Source: Hysterangium stoloniferum (lineage: Eukaryota > Basidiomycota > Agaricomycetes > Hysterangiales > Hysterangiaceae). Taken from it: 64,000 bases of DNA. The notes under the pieces were generated by a model, which worked only from the letters and a program-made list of their open reading frames with translations, was not told the origin of the DNA and made no database searches. Shown here piece after piece: positions 1 to 10,353 of this stretch; position 1 is the first letter of the stretch; every line of letters begins with the position of its first letter. The position numbers and the translations under genes were made by a program. The stretch lies in contig WHVD01000071.1 in the NCBI GenBank assembly GCA_015178975.1, forward strand, positions 248,001 through 312,000. The letters run 5' to 3'.

Positions 1-87
1 TCAATCGGTAGCATTAGGAACCATGCATCCAAACTTGGAAGATCAAGCTATGCTGGGCAGTTTGTATAGATATTTATTAGGCGATGA
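1..87 (+). repeat. short arm of an inverted repeat pair
   Basis: These bases match the reverse complement of 2,655-2,741 with scattered differences; both share the core gcattaggaaccatgcatcc. The pair flanks a 2.6 kb stretch holding two foldback elements. Two reading frames stay open through part of both copies, so it may be an old coding fragment. I do not recognise the product. Confidence 0.6.
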
Positions 88-90
88 ATA

Positions 91-690
91 GTGATTGTCA
101 AGTGTCCCACACAGCCTGACGTGTTTTCTTAAAATAGATCAATCTATAAAATTATATTTATTATGTATTAAAAAAGAAAGTATGGGTTGGCTTAATTCAA
201 TACACAAACTACAATGCTTCAATAAGCTTGTAATGAAGTACTTGTACTAATAAATGTGTCAGTCAGTGAATCACCTTCTGACATGATAGGTTTGTTGATA
301 GTTTGGGTATAAATGAGTTAAATCAGGCATCGGCCCACTGAGCTTGGTCAAAGTACAAATTGGTAAACTATTTTTTTTTCATTTTGACATCAGCGGAATG
401 ACAATAATTCTGAATTATTTATGGACAAAAATAAGAGTATTTATCTTTATTGTTTTGGATGTAATGAAACCACAATTCCCTACATAACCTCTATTTGGCA
501 AAAGACGCAGAAAGACCAGACGGTTGAGAAACGAAGCATCGATGTGTGATCGGGATCGCCTGTTTTAAGCATTAGAATAATTCTTTTTGATGCCGCTTAA
601 TCTGACATGGGTGCCCATGATAGGCAAGTCGCTAGTGTTAATGTCGGTCATGGGAGGCCGTCGGCTGTGGTATGTGACTTGTGTATAGTA
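91..690. other. no feature recognised
   Basis: AT-leaning sequence with no long open frame, no terminal repeats and no similarity to the other repeats in the window that I could see. Confidence 0.5.
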
Positions 691-692
691 TT

Positions 693-1367
693 TACAGCTG
701 TTCCGGATACGTAGTGCGGAGTTTAAAAATCAATAAACAAATTCCGCTTTGGTCCCAAAAATAAATTGCCTTGTAACTCCATAATGGAGAGGAAGTAAGA
801 TATAATAATTTGTATTAAACATATATATATATGGGGCAAGCTATTCCTATAATCATAATTTCTTATTTCCTGTTATTTAACATTTAGACCTCTGTCAAAG
901 AATCAGCTCCTCCGCCACAATTGAACACTTGTTTAGGTTGAAACCCGGGAAGAATAATATGAAATATTATATATAAAAGTCTAAATAAGAATGGATGCTT
1001 ATAAGTACGGAATGTAGGGAACGGCAAGACTAGTGTAAATCTGGCCTTTCCCTACATTCTGTCCTGTATAGACATCCATTCTTGTTTATACTTTTATATA
1101 TAATATACAATATTATTCTCCCCAAGTTTCAAACAGAAAAAGTGTGTAATTGTGGTGGAGGAGCTGATTCTTTAACAGAGGTCCAAATGTTAAATAAGAG
1201 GGAATCAGAAATTCTGAGTCTAGGAATAGCTTGCCCCATATATATATATGGTGAATACAAAGTATTATATCTTACTTCCTCCCCATTATGGAGTTACATG
1301 GCTGGGACCAAAGCAGAATTTTTTTATTGATTTTCAAACTCCGCACTACGTACCCGGAACAGCTGTA
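693..1367. mobile_element. long foldback element (MITE-like) with TA flanks
   Basis: The two halves (about 695-1,021 and 1,048-1,365) are imperfect inverted copies of each other, with a loop of about 26 nt. Both outer ends read CAGCTGTTCCGG followed by a near-identical arm, and the element is bordered by TA on each side. TA duplications are typical of Tc1/mariner-type DNA transposons, so this is probably a non-autonomous relative. The small open frames inside are AT-rich and not convincing as genes. A transcript would fold into a hairpin of over 300 base pairs. Confidence 0.75.
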
Positions 1368-1612
1368 AGCCGATTTTCGGACGTCTCGGGGATGAAAATC
1401 TTTATTTACCCCTGCCTTTTGAATTGTGGATTTAATATGGAGACATCGTCTCTATTTTAGCTTGGCTTCTTTCTCTACAACCAGTAGTCATACTGGTCAC
1501 AATCGCACGAGGCCTGGAGCACCCATCAAATGTTGGAGGATCGCCAGGAGGGCTGAAACAGCCGAAACATGGCTCAAGTGTGGAGAATGTATAATGTATT
1601 GGTGTTTATATC

Positions 1613-1947
1613 TAGGGAGGCCGAGTTAAATTCGTTGACTACCTACCCTCCTTCTGATATACCCAACAAATCCACGGATGAACTGATGCTACCCAATCAT
1701 CGCACGCATATTTGACTAGGAATATAAATTTTTAATGTATCAGTTAATATATCTCCTAGCTAAGGGCTTCCGCCGGGATCGCCCCCATCAGGCTAGCATT
1801 CACCCCCGTGCAATCTTTAGCTCCACCGGATGTCGTGTCACAGGGTTAATGTATACCAAGTCAATGGACTACCGATGCCATAGACCCTATGACTATGCCA
1901 TTCAAGAAGGAGGGTAGGTAGTCAACGAATTTAACTCGGCCTCCCTA
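1613..1947. mobile_element. MITE with perfect 41-bp terminal inverted repeats
   Basis: The left end (1,615-1,655) starts GGGAGGCCGAGTTAAATTCG. The right end (1,905-1,945) is its exact reverse complement over 41 bases. TA sits directly outside both ends. The 331-bp size, the lack of a transposase gene and the TA duplication fit a Tc1/mariner-type MITE. The perfect ends indicate a young insertion compared with the rest of the window. It lies only 250 bp from the foldback element at 693-1,367. Confidence 0.85.
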
Positions 1948-2063
1948 CGACTGCCTCAGTGGGATAGAACGTACACCTGAACTCGGGTGGCAACAGGTCT
2001 GAGAACTAGTCCCGCACGTCCAAATACCCACCGCAATGTTCGGAAAAGACACTCGGTGGACCT

Positions 2064-2612
2064 CTAACTTCTCGGATGAAACCATTGCCTCTTGCTGCGC
2101 ATCCACCCAACGTGACCGACGGCGGAAAGAGAGGGCAAGAGGGGAGACAGACGTGGACGAAAAGCAGGGGCAGCGGCGGACGAGTGTAGTGTCAGAGGCC
2201 AGAAATACTTCTTTCTTATCAAGTTATCCATCTTCGTCTTCTTTCTTTGGATATTTCTACTTCTTTCGTTCATCCATTTCTCTGGTTCATGGGCTATTGG
2301 GGTCACTCGGTTGGTTCTGGCTCGTATCTTTGAGAACGGGGTGCGTTGTTTTATCACCTTTCTCGATATGGTGACCCATTCATTCTCGTTCAGCTGTGTC
2401 TGTTTGGTGAGTACTGTGTCTTCGGAGCTTCCTAGGCCGAATATCTGCTGTGCAAGCACTTGAGATGTCACTAAGGAGGTGCTGCGTGGTGGATAATTAA
2501 ACGTACGTCCATCTCTTAAACCATCGTAGTCCTTTCTAGTCTTATTTTCCCTCTTTCTTCGTCTTTCAACGGCTGGGCGAAACGGGGAATCCACGCAAGG
2601 CCTGGCTTGCAA
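2064..2612 (-). CDS. unrecognised open frame, 182 codons
   Basis: An uninterrupted minus-strand frame encodes a basic protein rich in Arg and Lys. I see no known domain, signal peptide or membrane segment. A run near codons 70-90 (TQLNENEWVTISRKVIKQ) is the most protein-like part and vaguely recalls the N-terminal protein of some non-LTR elements, but that is weak. Upstream on the same strand, 2,655-2,926 holds another short open stretch overlapping the repeat arm at 2,655-2,741. It could be an exon, an element fragment or chance. Confidence 0.2.
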   Translation of the reverse strand: MQARPCVDSPFRPAVERRRKRENKTRKDYDGLRDGRTFNYPPRSTSLVTSQVLAQQIFGLGSSEDTVLTKQTQLNENEWVTISRKVIKQRTPFSKIRARTNRVTPIAHEPEKWMNERSRNIQRKKTKMDNLIRKKYFWPLTLHSSAAAPAFRPRLSPLLPSLSAVGHVGWMRSKRQWFHPRS

Positions 2613-2654
2613 TTCCTGACTGCTGAAGTACGTAGCATTCGTATTTATTTTGGT

Positions 2655-2741
2655 GTCGCCTAACGCAATTTCTTCTATACAAGCTGACCAGCATTTCTTG
2701 ATATTCCAAGTTTGGATGCATGGTTCCTAATGCGATCGATT
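2655..2741 (-). repeat. second arm of the inverted repeat pair
   Basis: Reverse-complement match to 1-87. The rest of 1,948-2,937 shows nothing I can name besides the open frame at 2,064-2,612. Confidence 0.6.
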
Positions 2742-2961
2742 GATATTTTTGGCGCTCTAATATTGCCCATTGGGATACCCTCATTCCTTACCACCCCAGG
2801 TTTACTCTTCACTACCACCGAATCCAAGCACTTGAGAATAAAATCATCACTTCTACAATGATGATGAAGCCCCTCGGTTTCACCTAACCTATTTGTGGTC
2901 CTAAGTGGGATCACTCTGATGACCATGATACTATCAGTGTTCTATTGAAAAGGTCGCAACT

Positions 2962-3227
2962 TGTAGACGCAGTGCCACTCAGGAAACTCCTGAGTGCGAG
3001 TAGGGGAGTGCGAGTAGACTGACTCTGTTGTTTTTCTATCGTACAATACCTATTTACTTTATACTAATCTACGTCCATTGTTCTATCTAAATGAGTATAA
3101 CAATGGGCATATATATCCACAGTCATGTGCCACTTAGAATAAGGGGCATAATAGGAATCTAATAATAGATTCAAGTAGTCATTGTGCTCGGAGGTAATTC
3201 GACCGTTATTGTTCCCTTTTTACAACA
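2962..3227 (-). mobile_element. solo LTR of the Ty1/copia element
   Basis: Read on the minus strand it begins TGTTGTAAAAAGGGAACAAT and runs to GTCTACA. It matches the LTR at 41,490-41,685 at both ends. About 75 bases in its middle are absent from the other copy. No internal element sequence is present, as expected after recombination between LTRs. No clear target duplication was found. The outer boundary near 2,962 is uncertain by some 10 bases. Confidence 0.75.
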
Positions 3228-3897
3228 TGTTCCTGTGTCAGCTGCTGTTGATTACACAGTTGAACTTATCCTTTTTCCCGCTTGGATATTCACAGAGAGC
3301 ATCTCAAATGCTCAGTACGGGTATCTGCCCTTCTTTATCACATTACACCATACTCACATTACTGTCACAGTACCAATGTCAACACCGCCTCGCAAAGAGT
3401 ATTATCAGTCATCCTTCACCACTACGTCTCGGATACGCAGTTCAAGGTGTTGGATATACTGACCGATATGTCCATATTGCTTGGCTACTAGCTCTCGTGT
3501 TTCAACCGGGGTTTTAGTCCCTTCGCGGCTGCCGTCACAGGATTCAAGCTATTGGAAAACATCAAGTTGAACCTGGAGCAGGCTGCAAGATTGTTCGGTT
3601 TGCTTCCAGTGAGTGACATGAAACGTTCCTTATATTCGGTTTGCTACAATGATGTGTGAGTGGCGGTGGCTATTATTTTTTTCCTGCTATTTTGTCACTT
3701 ACCGGTTGTGTTCCCGTCATATTGCATCCATTCTAAAAAGGAAGCCTTGCGACGGTGTTGATGAGAAAGCCATTCAAAGGCGGACGCAGCCGCATCGCGC
3801 ACCTGCCACACGCGCTGCGTGTACACATCGAGGAGACAATCTGTCATGAGCTCAAGCAACGGTCAGTGTTATATGCAGCGATGAATAGTGAGATACA
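3228..3897. other. unrecognised sequence between LTR and first unit
   Basis: Short open frames occur on the + strand at 3,184-3,517 and 3,649-3,958, but none shows a domain I know and the frames overlap. At about 3,898 the sequence changes abruptly into the U block of the first A unit. Confidence 0.4.
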
Positions 3898-5255
3898 CCT
3901 TGGCAAGCGTCATAGCTTCCACCCAGGTTGTTATACTGATAGCCAATCATCAGATTAGAGGTTTGTGTGGACTCAGAGTAGCACATTAATTCCCGACTGA
4001 AAAATCATCAAACATGAGAAAATGAAGGGTGGATTGGGGCCACAAACTCAGAGCTGTGATGAACGATTATGCTGTGGGAGCTGAGAGGGACTGTTACAGA
4101 GACCGGTTTGGAATTCAAAGGACAGTCAGGTGGCCAGAAAGTAAGGGGGCAGTAAGATGCCAGAAGAGGGACATGCATAAACATAGCCCAGCATGGTGAA
4201 TATTGACATACCGGAAGAGCTCTGCCTGGAATAGGCCAAGCTACGGGTGGGTCACAGTCATTGATCTACCTTCTCATCGTCCCATCGAAGAGCATTCTCC
4301 ACCCATAATAGTATGAGCCTGGGGGAAACCTTCCACTCAGTCAGACAGAAAATACTAAGGGGAAAGTGTTGAATTAACACAACCACTGATGGACCCGCCA
4401 CAGCCGGGGAGATTTAACTTATTCACTTAGGCAGCTGAATGTTTAGAATATACGGCTGTGGGAGCATGCACAAGGATCTACACCGGCAATGTGCCGCCCC
4501 AGTGTTGTTTGAGTGTAGCATAATCCTTTGTTGCCACAGAGCTAGTGTTCTCATAGCATATATAGGTAGTATAGGTTTATTGTAATTACGTAATGTGTTT
4601 CCCTCCTACGAGTCACAGAGGTCAAACGGAAATTCTGTTGATATTTCCTTATGATTCTATGAGCTTCGAGAACTGATTTCAACAAAATGAAATCTACCTT
4701 GAGAACTCCAGTATTCCCCTTTTTCTCCCTCAGATGTTTCACAAAGTTCAAGCCGCTTGATATGGAAAGGGTGAATGAAAAAAAGAAATCACATTGCTGT
4801 CGAAAGAAAATTAAACAGGAAGCGCGCCATCTTGCTTGATAATGTTTATGGTTCACAGCGCCAACTTGAAGGCAGCAGCCAGGAAGCATCGCTCTTGACG
4901 TCATTTATATTATCCATGGCAATGTCGCTTTTTCAATATCAGAAAAGTCGGATTGATTTCATATACGATGCTCAAGAACACCAAAAATACTATACCATGG
5001 GGTGACAATTCACTAAACTATTATTAGATGCTGTGTGACTTCAGCGAGAGGCGGAAGAAGGTACTGATGTAACTTAGTGCACTGGAGCCTATATGGTTCA
5101 AAGAAGATAAGGGGACCAGGAAGGCAGGGATGAATTGCTGTGAATGCTGTGTAATCACGGCCCTAAGCTGTACCTGTGTGGAATCAACTCTCCGACTGAC
5201 TGCGTAATGAAAACATGACACCCCCTTCGAGTCTAAGTTCGACTGCTGCCCACCA
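3898..5255 (+). repeat. U block upstream of A1 copy 1
   Basis: This block recurs before other A copies, in either orientation: 7,366-8,499, 15,461-16,760 (minus), 33,335-34,560 (minus), 49,992-51,511, 56,050-57,059 and 63,000-64,000. Two stretches keep an open frame in several copies. One starts ATGGTGAATATTGACATACC near 4,194. The other encodes MAMSLFQYQKSRI near 4,916 and ends at a GTGTGA..TTCAG stretch that could be a short intron. They may be 5' exons of the A gene (inference). Confidence 0.7.
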
Positions 5256-7136
5256 ATGTCTACTTTCAAAGAGATGACGCTGAGGAATCAGGATTTGGAA
5301 ACGGCTGAGTCGCACCTTGAAGGCGTTGAGGAGATACCACCCTTAGTTTCCCCAAGTGTACTGATCTCAACGCAACAGGACCAGATGCTTGAGATGGGGA
5401 TGAGGAAAAGATTCCGGTTGAAGCTCAAGGAACGGTGTAAAGTATGATTCTATTTCCATGTTATTTGTGTCACGTCCTACACATTTCAGTGGCAAGGAGA
5501 AACGACCTACCATGACACACGGAGTGTTATTAACATGTCTTTGATATCCCACAACACGACAGCCAACCTCAGTCCATATCGCAGTCATGCCGAGGACTGG
5601 GGAATGGTCTCACAGTATGTCGGGACATCTTCAAGCATTGAAATTGGCCCCGGGTATTACTGTCGAGTCGGTTTGGAAAGGGTTGGGGTGAAATTACTTC
5701 GCATTGCCAAGACAGCTTCGTTGATCGCGAAGCTGACAGTATACCCGCAAATCACGAGTCGATTGGATGAAGACGACGGGGCCATTAGTAAGTTTCTACA
5801 CCAGTATCTCACGCCTCCCAGACTGGGAAGACTAGTTCAAGAGAGTGTGGATTTAGTGAGGTAGGGATAACTCAGCCTCAATCTTGAATACACTCGAAAT
5901 ACGGACGTTTTCGCAGACCCACATATCCATTTCACATTCGGAGAAGAGCGGCGACGGTTTTAAACAGTTTCACGGTGTATGTCCCGCGGAGTGGGAAAGG
6001 TCACACTACCCAGCTTATGGCATCTTTGGCTTCGGCCTTCTTATGGTGTCCCAACTTCCATTGGTCAGATAGAGATGCGTCACCTGCGATTACCTCATCA
6101 CTTTACAACGCTTTAGTAAAGTCACCGCTTCACATTAACTTTGATGAGGTTGCATCAACATTTATATCGTACACATGACCCGTTATTCAACAGGATTTAA
6201 TCATCCCTTTCCCGTTTTCATCCCTTTCCCGTTTTCATCCCTTTCCCGTTTTCATCCCTTTCCCGTTTTCATCCCTTTCCAGTTTTCATCCCTTTCCCGT
6301 TTTCATCCCTTTCCCGTTTTCATCCCTTTCCCGTTTTCCGCCTTATGCATATCGTGGAAGCGATCTGCCACGTGCGTCAACTATCCGTAGGGGAGCTAGC
6401 GATCAGAGGTTGGGCTGAATTCTTGGTACAACCGTGCGTCGCGACATCACATGATTTCATGCAGCCCACCAAAACCATAACAGACAATGTCACCCAAGAC
6501 GAGTTTACTTGTATGAAGAGCCTATACCGCTTTTCGTGTGTTGCATCCACCAAGATGCATGGTTTCGGGATATTGCTGGAGCTGTATTGACGGTTTTAGT
6601 GGACGACACAAATATTAATATAGCGTCATTGTCACGTCATATTGATTTGAGGACATCAAATTCCCTATTTTGGAGTATTGAGTGCTTGAACACATTCTTC
6701 GACGACAGCACGCTTCTCACCGATCACAATACCCAGGTGAATGTCGTTTCTTCGTTTATTGGGCCCATCGTAAGGTACGGTTGCAATATTTTCCCTTCTG
6801 GCACCGTCTTACATCCGCCTATGAAACTTTCCTACCAGCCTGATTCTGACGCACACAATTCCAAATTCGGATCTCCTCTATTCTGGTGAGGGAATAATCG
6901 CGCTGACTCTGAAGTTGATAGCTGGATCTTCCGAGCCCGAATCCGCGTGTACCACAGTGCGCAGCCTCGATACCATCCCCATTCTTGTTTCTCTTCTTCC
7001 ACACTGTGACATAATGCGCGGCTCGACCAATGACAAATCCATCAGTTACGACCTTCAGCGTTTGGATTACACCATGCGTTCCTTCCTTTGTGTCGTCGCG
7101 ACACCGTCCACTCGTGTGTCGGTAGGGTTTAATTAG
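5256..7136 (+). pseudogene. A1 family gene, copy 1 (degenerate)
   Basis: The first exon (from 5,256) starts MSTFKEMTLRNQDLETAESH and covers the N-terminal domain, but the part with the C-x(3)-GH-x(2)-CY motif is missing; the frame jumps from KLKERC to the intron region. The second exon (about 5,490-5,860) encodes YRSHAEDWGMVSQYVGTSSS and ends at GTAGGG, the splice donor used across the family. The third-exon region is broken into several frames and carries a 17-bp repeat expansion at 6,202-6,337. The C-terminal part, ACTTVRSLDTIPILVSLLPH, ends near 7,134. Function unknown. Confidence 0.7.
6202..6337 (+). repeat. 17-bp minisatellite, 8 units, inside A1 copy 1
   Basis: Eight head-to-tail copies of catccctttcccgtttt, one with a single change. 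In other A1 copies the same place has one unit-like stretch (for example 'cattatccctcaccccttttg' shortened, near 52,549). The expansion is therefore specific to this copy, and a unit length of 17 shifts the reading frame. Confidence 0.95.
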
Positions 7137-7365
7137 ACGCACATGTGAGTGTTTGGGCAATACGGTAACCCTGACAAAGGTCTTGCACCATCCATTGGAC
7201 ATACTTCCTACTGACTTCTCTTAGATAATGCTGACACATCAACCAACCCAGGAGGGACCCAATTACCCCGCCCTGTATTCAACTCACTTTCCAAGTTGTG
7301 GTTCCAGATGTTATACAGATATATGATTTGAGCGGATGTCAGAGCGCATATAGTCACTTTGCATT
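7137..7365 (+). repeat. T block fragment after A1 copy 1
   Basis: The start of the tail block seen after other A copies. It is cut at about 7,365, where the next U block begins in mid-sequence. This is a direct tandem junction between units. Confidence 0.7.
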
Positions 7366-8499
7366 ATTCGGGCAACAAACTCAGAGCTGCGATTAATGAC
7401 TATCGTGTGGAAACGAAAAGGGACTGTTACAGAGACAGTTTTGGAGTTAAAAGGAAAGTGAAGTGACCAGCAATGAAGGGGGCGGTAATTTGGCAGACAA
7501 GGGCCACAAATACGCATAGCCAGGCATGGTGAATCTTGACATACCGGAAGTGCTCTGCCTGGAATACGTCAAGCTACGGGAGGGTCACAATAAGTGATCT
7601 TCCTTGGCAGTGTTACTTTTAAGAGCATTCTCCACGCATCAATAGTGTGAGACTCTCAATGTGTTATAATATAGGGCTGTGAAAGCATGCACAAGGTTCT
7701 ACAGCGGCGATGTACTGCCCCATTCTTTGTTTGACTGCAGCATAATCCTTTCTTGCCACACAGCTACTGTTCTCAGGGCATATATAGGGAGTGTAGGTTT
7801 CTTGTAATTACGCTATCCGTTTACCTCCTACGAGACACAGAGTTAAAATGGAAATTATATTTGTCTTTCCTTATGATTCATATAAGCTTCGAGAACTGAT
7901 TTCAACACAATTAAATCGACCTTGAGAACTTCGGTGTTCCTCTTTGTATTCTTTATATTTCACAAATTTGAAGCCGCTTCATATGGCAAGGCTAAATGAA
8001 GAAATCACATCGCTACAATAAATCCGACTCAACTATCACCTGACCTGGGTTTCATCAAAGTTTGGACAAAATTAAACAGGAAGCGCCCAATCTCGCCAGA
8101 TCAGGTTTAAGGTTCACACCGCCAACTTGAAGGCAGCAGCCAGGAAGCATCGCTCTTCACAGCATCTATATTATCCATGGCTATGTCACTTCTCCAATAT
8201 CAGAAAAGTCGTATTTCTGATGCTCAAGAACACCAGAAATACTATACTATGTGACAATCGACTACACTATTATTAGATGTTGTATGACTTCAGCGGGAAG
8301 CGTAAGAAAGTAGTGAGATAGGTTAGAACACTGGAGCCTATATGGTTCAAGGAAGATGGAGGGACCACGACGGCAGGGATCAACTGCTGTGAAACCTGTG
8401 TAAGCACGGCCACAAGGCTGTACCTTGGTGGAATTAACTCCCCAAATGACTGCGGCATAAAAGCGCGACACCCCCTTCGAGTCTAAGTACGACTGCTAC
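7366..8499 (+). repeat. U block upstream of A1 copy 2
   Basis: Collinear with 3,980-5,255. Near its end (8,320-8,480) a frame encoding TLEPIWFKEDGG...NCCETC...LYLGGINSP runs towards the A start. The same frame appears before copies 5, 12 and 13, and in copy 13 it is open straight into the A start. The true A protein may therefore begin further upstream than MSTFNE. Confidence 0.7.
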
Positions 8500-10353
8500 C
8501 CACAAATTCTATTTTCAACGAGATGAAGCTGATGAATGACGATTTGGGAACGGCTGAGTCGTGCCTTGAAGGCGTTGAGGAACTACCACCCTTACTTTCC
8601 CCAGGTGTATTGAGCTCAGCGCAACAGGACCAGATGCTTGAGATGGGGATGAGGAAAAGATTCCAGTTGAAGCTCAAGGAACGTTGGAGCTGTAATGAAG
8701 CTGGACATGATTTATGTTACCGGCCCCCCGATGGAGAGCAGCACATACAACTGTCTGCAAAACATATAGAGGCTTGGGTTGAGGAGTTAGTGAGTAACGT
8801 ATGATGCCATTTCCATGTTATTTTTATCACATCGTGGACATTGAAGTGGCAAGGGGAAACAACCTACCATGACCCACCGACTGTTGTTAAGACGTCTTGG
8901 ATATCCCACAACACGACAACCAACCTCAGCCCATATCGCAGTCATACCAAGGACTGGGGAATGGCCTCACAGTATGTCGGGACAACTTCAATGATTGAGG
9001 TCGGGCCCGGGTATTTCTGTGGAGTCGGTTTGGAAAGGGTTGGAATGAAAGTCCTTCACATTGCCAAGATAGCTTCGCTAATTGCGAAGCTGACAATATA
9101 CCAGCACATCACGAGTCTATTGGATCAAGACGACATTAGAAAGTGTCTACACCAGCATCTCACGCCTCCAAGACTGGGAAGAGTAGTTCAAGACAGTGTT
9201 GACTTATTGAGGTAGGGATAATTCAGCATCAATCTTGAATACGAAATACAGACGTCTTCGTAGACCCACATATCCACGTCAAATTCGGCGCAGAGCGAGG
9301 ATTATTTTAGTGACGTTGGAGGGGTATTTATCGTGGAGGAGGAACGTTCACACGACCCAGCTTATGGCATCTTTGGGTTCGGCCTTCTTAGGGTGTCCCG
9401 GTGTTTGGCCAGATTCAGCGTCAACTGCAATTACGTCATCACTGTACAACACTTTAGTCAAGTCGCCGCTGCACACCAACTTGGATGAGGTTGCATCAAC
9501 ATTTATCATAAACCTTGCCGGGTCTTTAACCTATCATAATCCGTTGCCCATGACCGGCCTTCCGGATATCGTGGAAGCGGTCTGCCACATGCGCCAACTA
9601 TCTGTAGAGGAGCTCACAGCGATCAGAGGTTGCTTTGAAAGCTGGTTACAACCGTGCGTCACGACATCACACATCATGTCATCCAGCCAGAGCCATAACA
9701 AACAGAGTCACCGGCAACTAACTCTTTATTATGACGATCCTATACGGCTTCTCGTGTGTTGCATCCACCAAGATGCATGGTTTCGAGATATTGCTGGACC
9801 TGTATTGAAGGTGTTAGTGGACGATACAAATATGAATATAGCGCTATTGTCACGTCATGTCGGTTTGAGGACATCACGTTCCCTATTTTGGAGTATTGAG
9901 TGCTTGACAACCTTCTTCAACGACAGCACGCTTCTCTCCGATCACATAAACCAGCTGAGTATGGTTTCTCCGTTAATTGGGCTCATCGTGCGGTACGTTC
10001 ACAATATTTGACTTTCCAGCACCGTCTTACATCCGCCTACGACACTTTCCTACAGCCTGATTCTGACGCACACGATTCCAAATTGGAAACTCCTAGTCTG
10101 TGGGGAGCACATAATCGCGTTGACTCTGAAGCTGATAGCTGGATCTTCCGACCCCGAATCCGCGTGTACTACGGTGCGCAGCCTCGATCCCATCGCCATT
10201 CTCATTTTACTCCTTCCACATTGTGACATAATGCGCGGCTCTACCAATGACACATACATCCGTTCCCGCCTTGAGCGTTTGGATTCCATCGTGCGTTCCT
10301 TCCTTTGTGTCGTCGCGACACCTTCCACTCGTGTGTCCGTGGGTTCTAACTAG
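8500..10353 (+). pseudogene. A1 family gene, copy 2
   Basis: Exon 1 runs to 8,789 and includes WSCNEAGHDLCYRPP and HIQLSAKHIEAWVEEL. Intron 1 is 8,790-8,846 (GTGAGT..AAG). Exon 2 is 8,847-9,211. Intron 2 is 9,212-9,263 (GTAGGG..GTAG). Exon 3 is open from 9,264 to about 10,010, the longest open third exon in the window, and includes PIRLLVCCIHQDAWFRDIAG. A conserved C-terminal part continues in broken frames to 10,353. The usual start ATG is ATT here. The C-x(3)-GH-x(2)-CY plus H-x-x-L-S...W pattern recalls repeated hypothetical proteins of agaricomycetes, but I cannot name a function. Confidence 0.75.

Noticed and set aside
2036-2374. 112-codon + strand frame
   Set aside because: Lies opposite the longer minus-strand frame, is low-complexity (Ser/Phe-rich) and shows no support.
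6175-6390. 71-codon frame of repeated FHPFPV
   Set aside because: Produced by the 17-bp minisatellite, not a gene.
10000-10030. A 27-nt intron (GTACGTTCAC..TTCCAG) before the C-terminal block of A copies
   Set aside because: Too short for a normal spliceosomal intron. In copies 1 and 10 and in B copies the reading frame runs straight through this place, so the sequence is coding.
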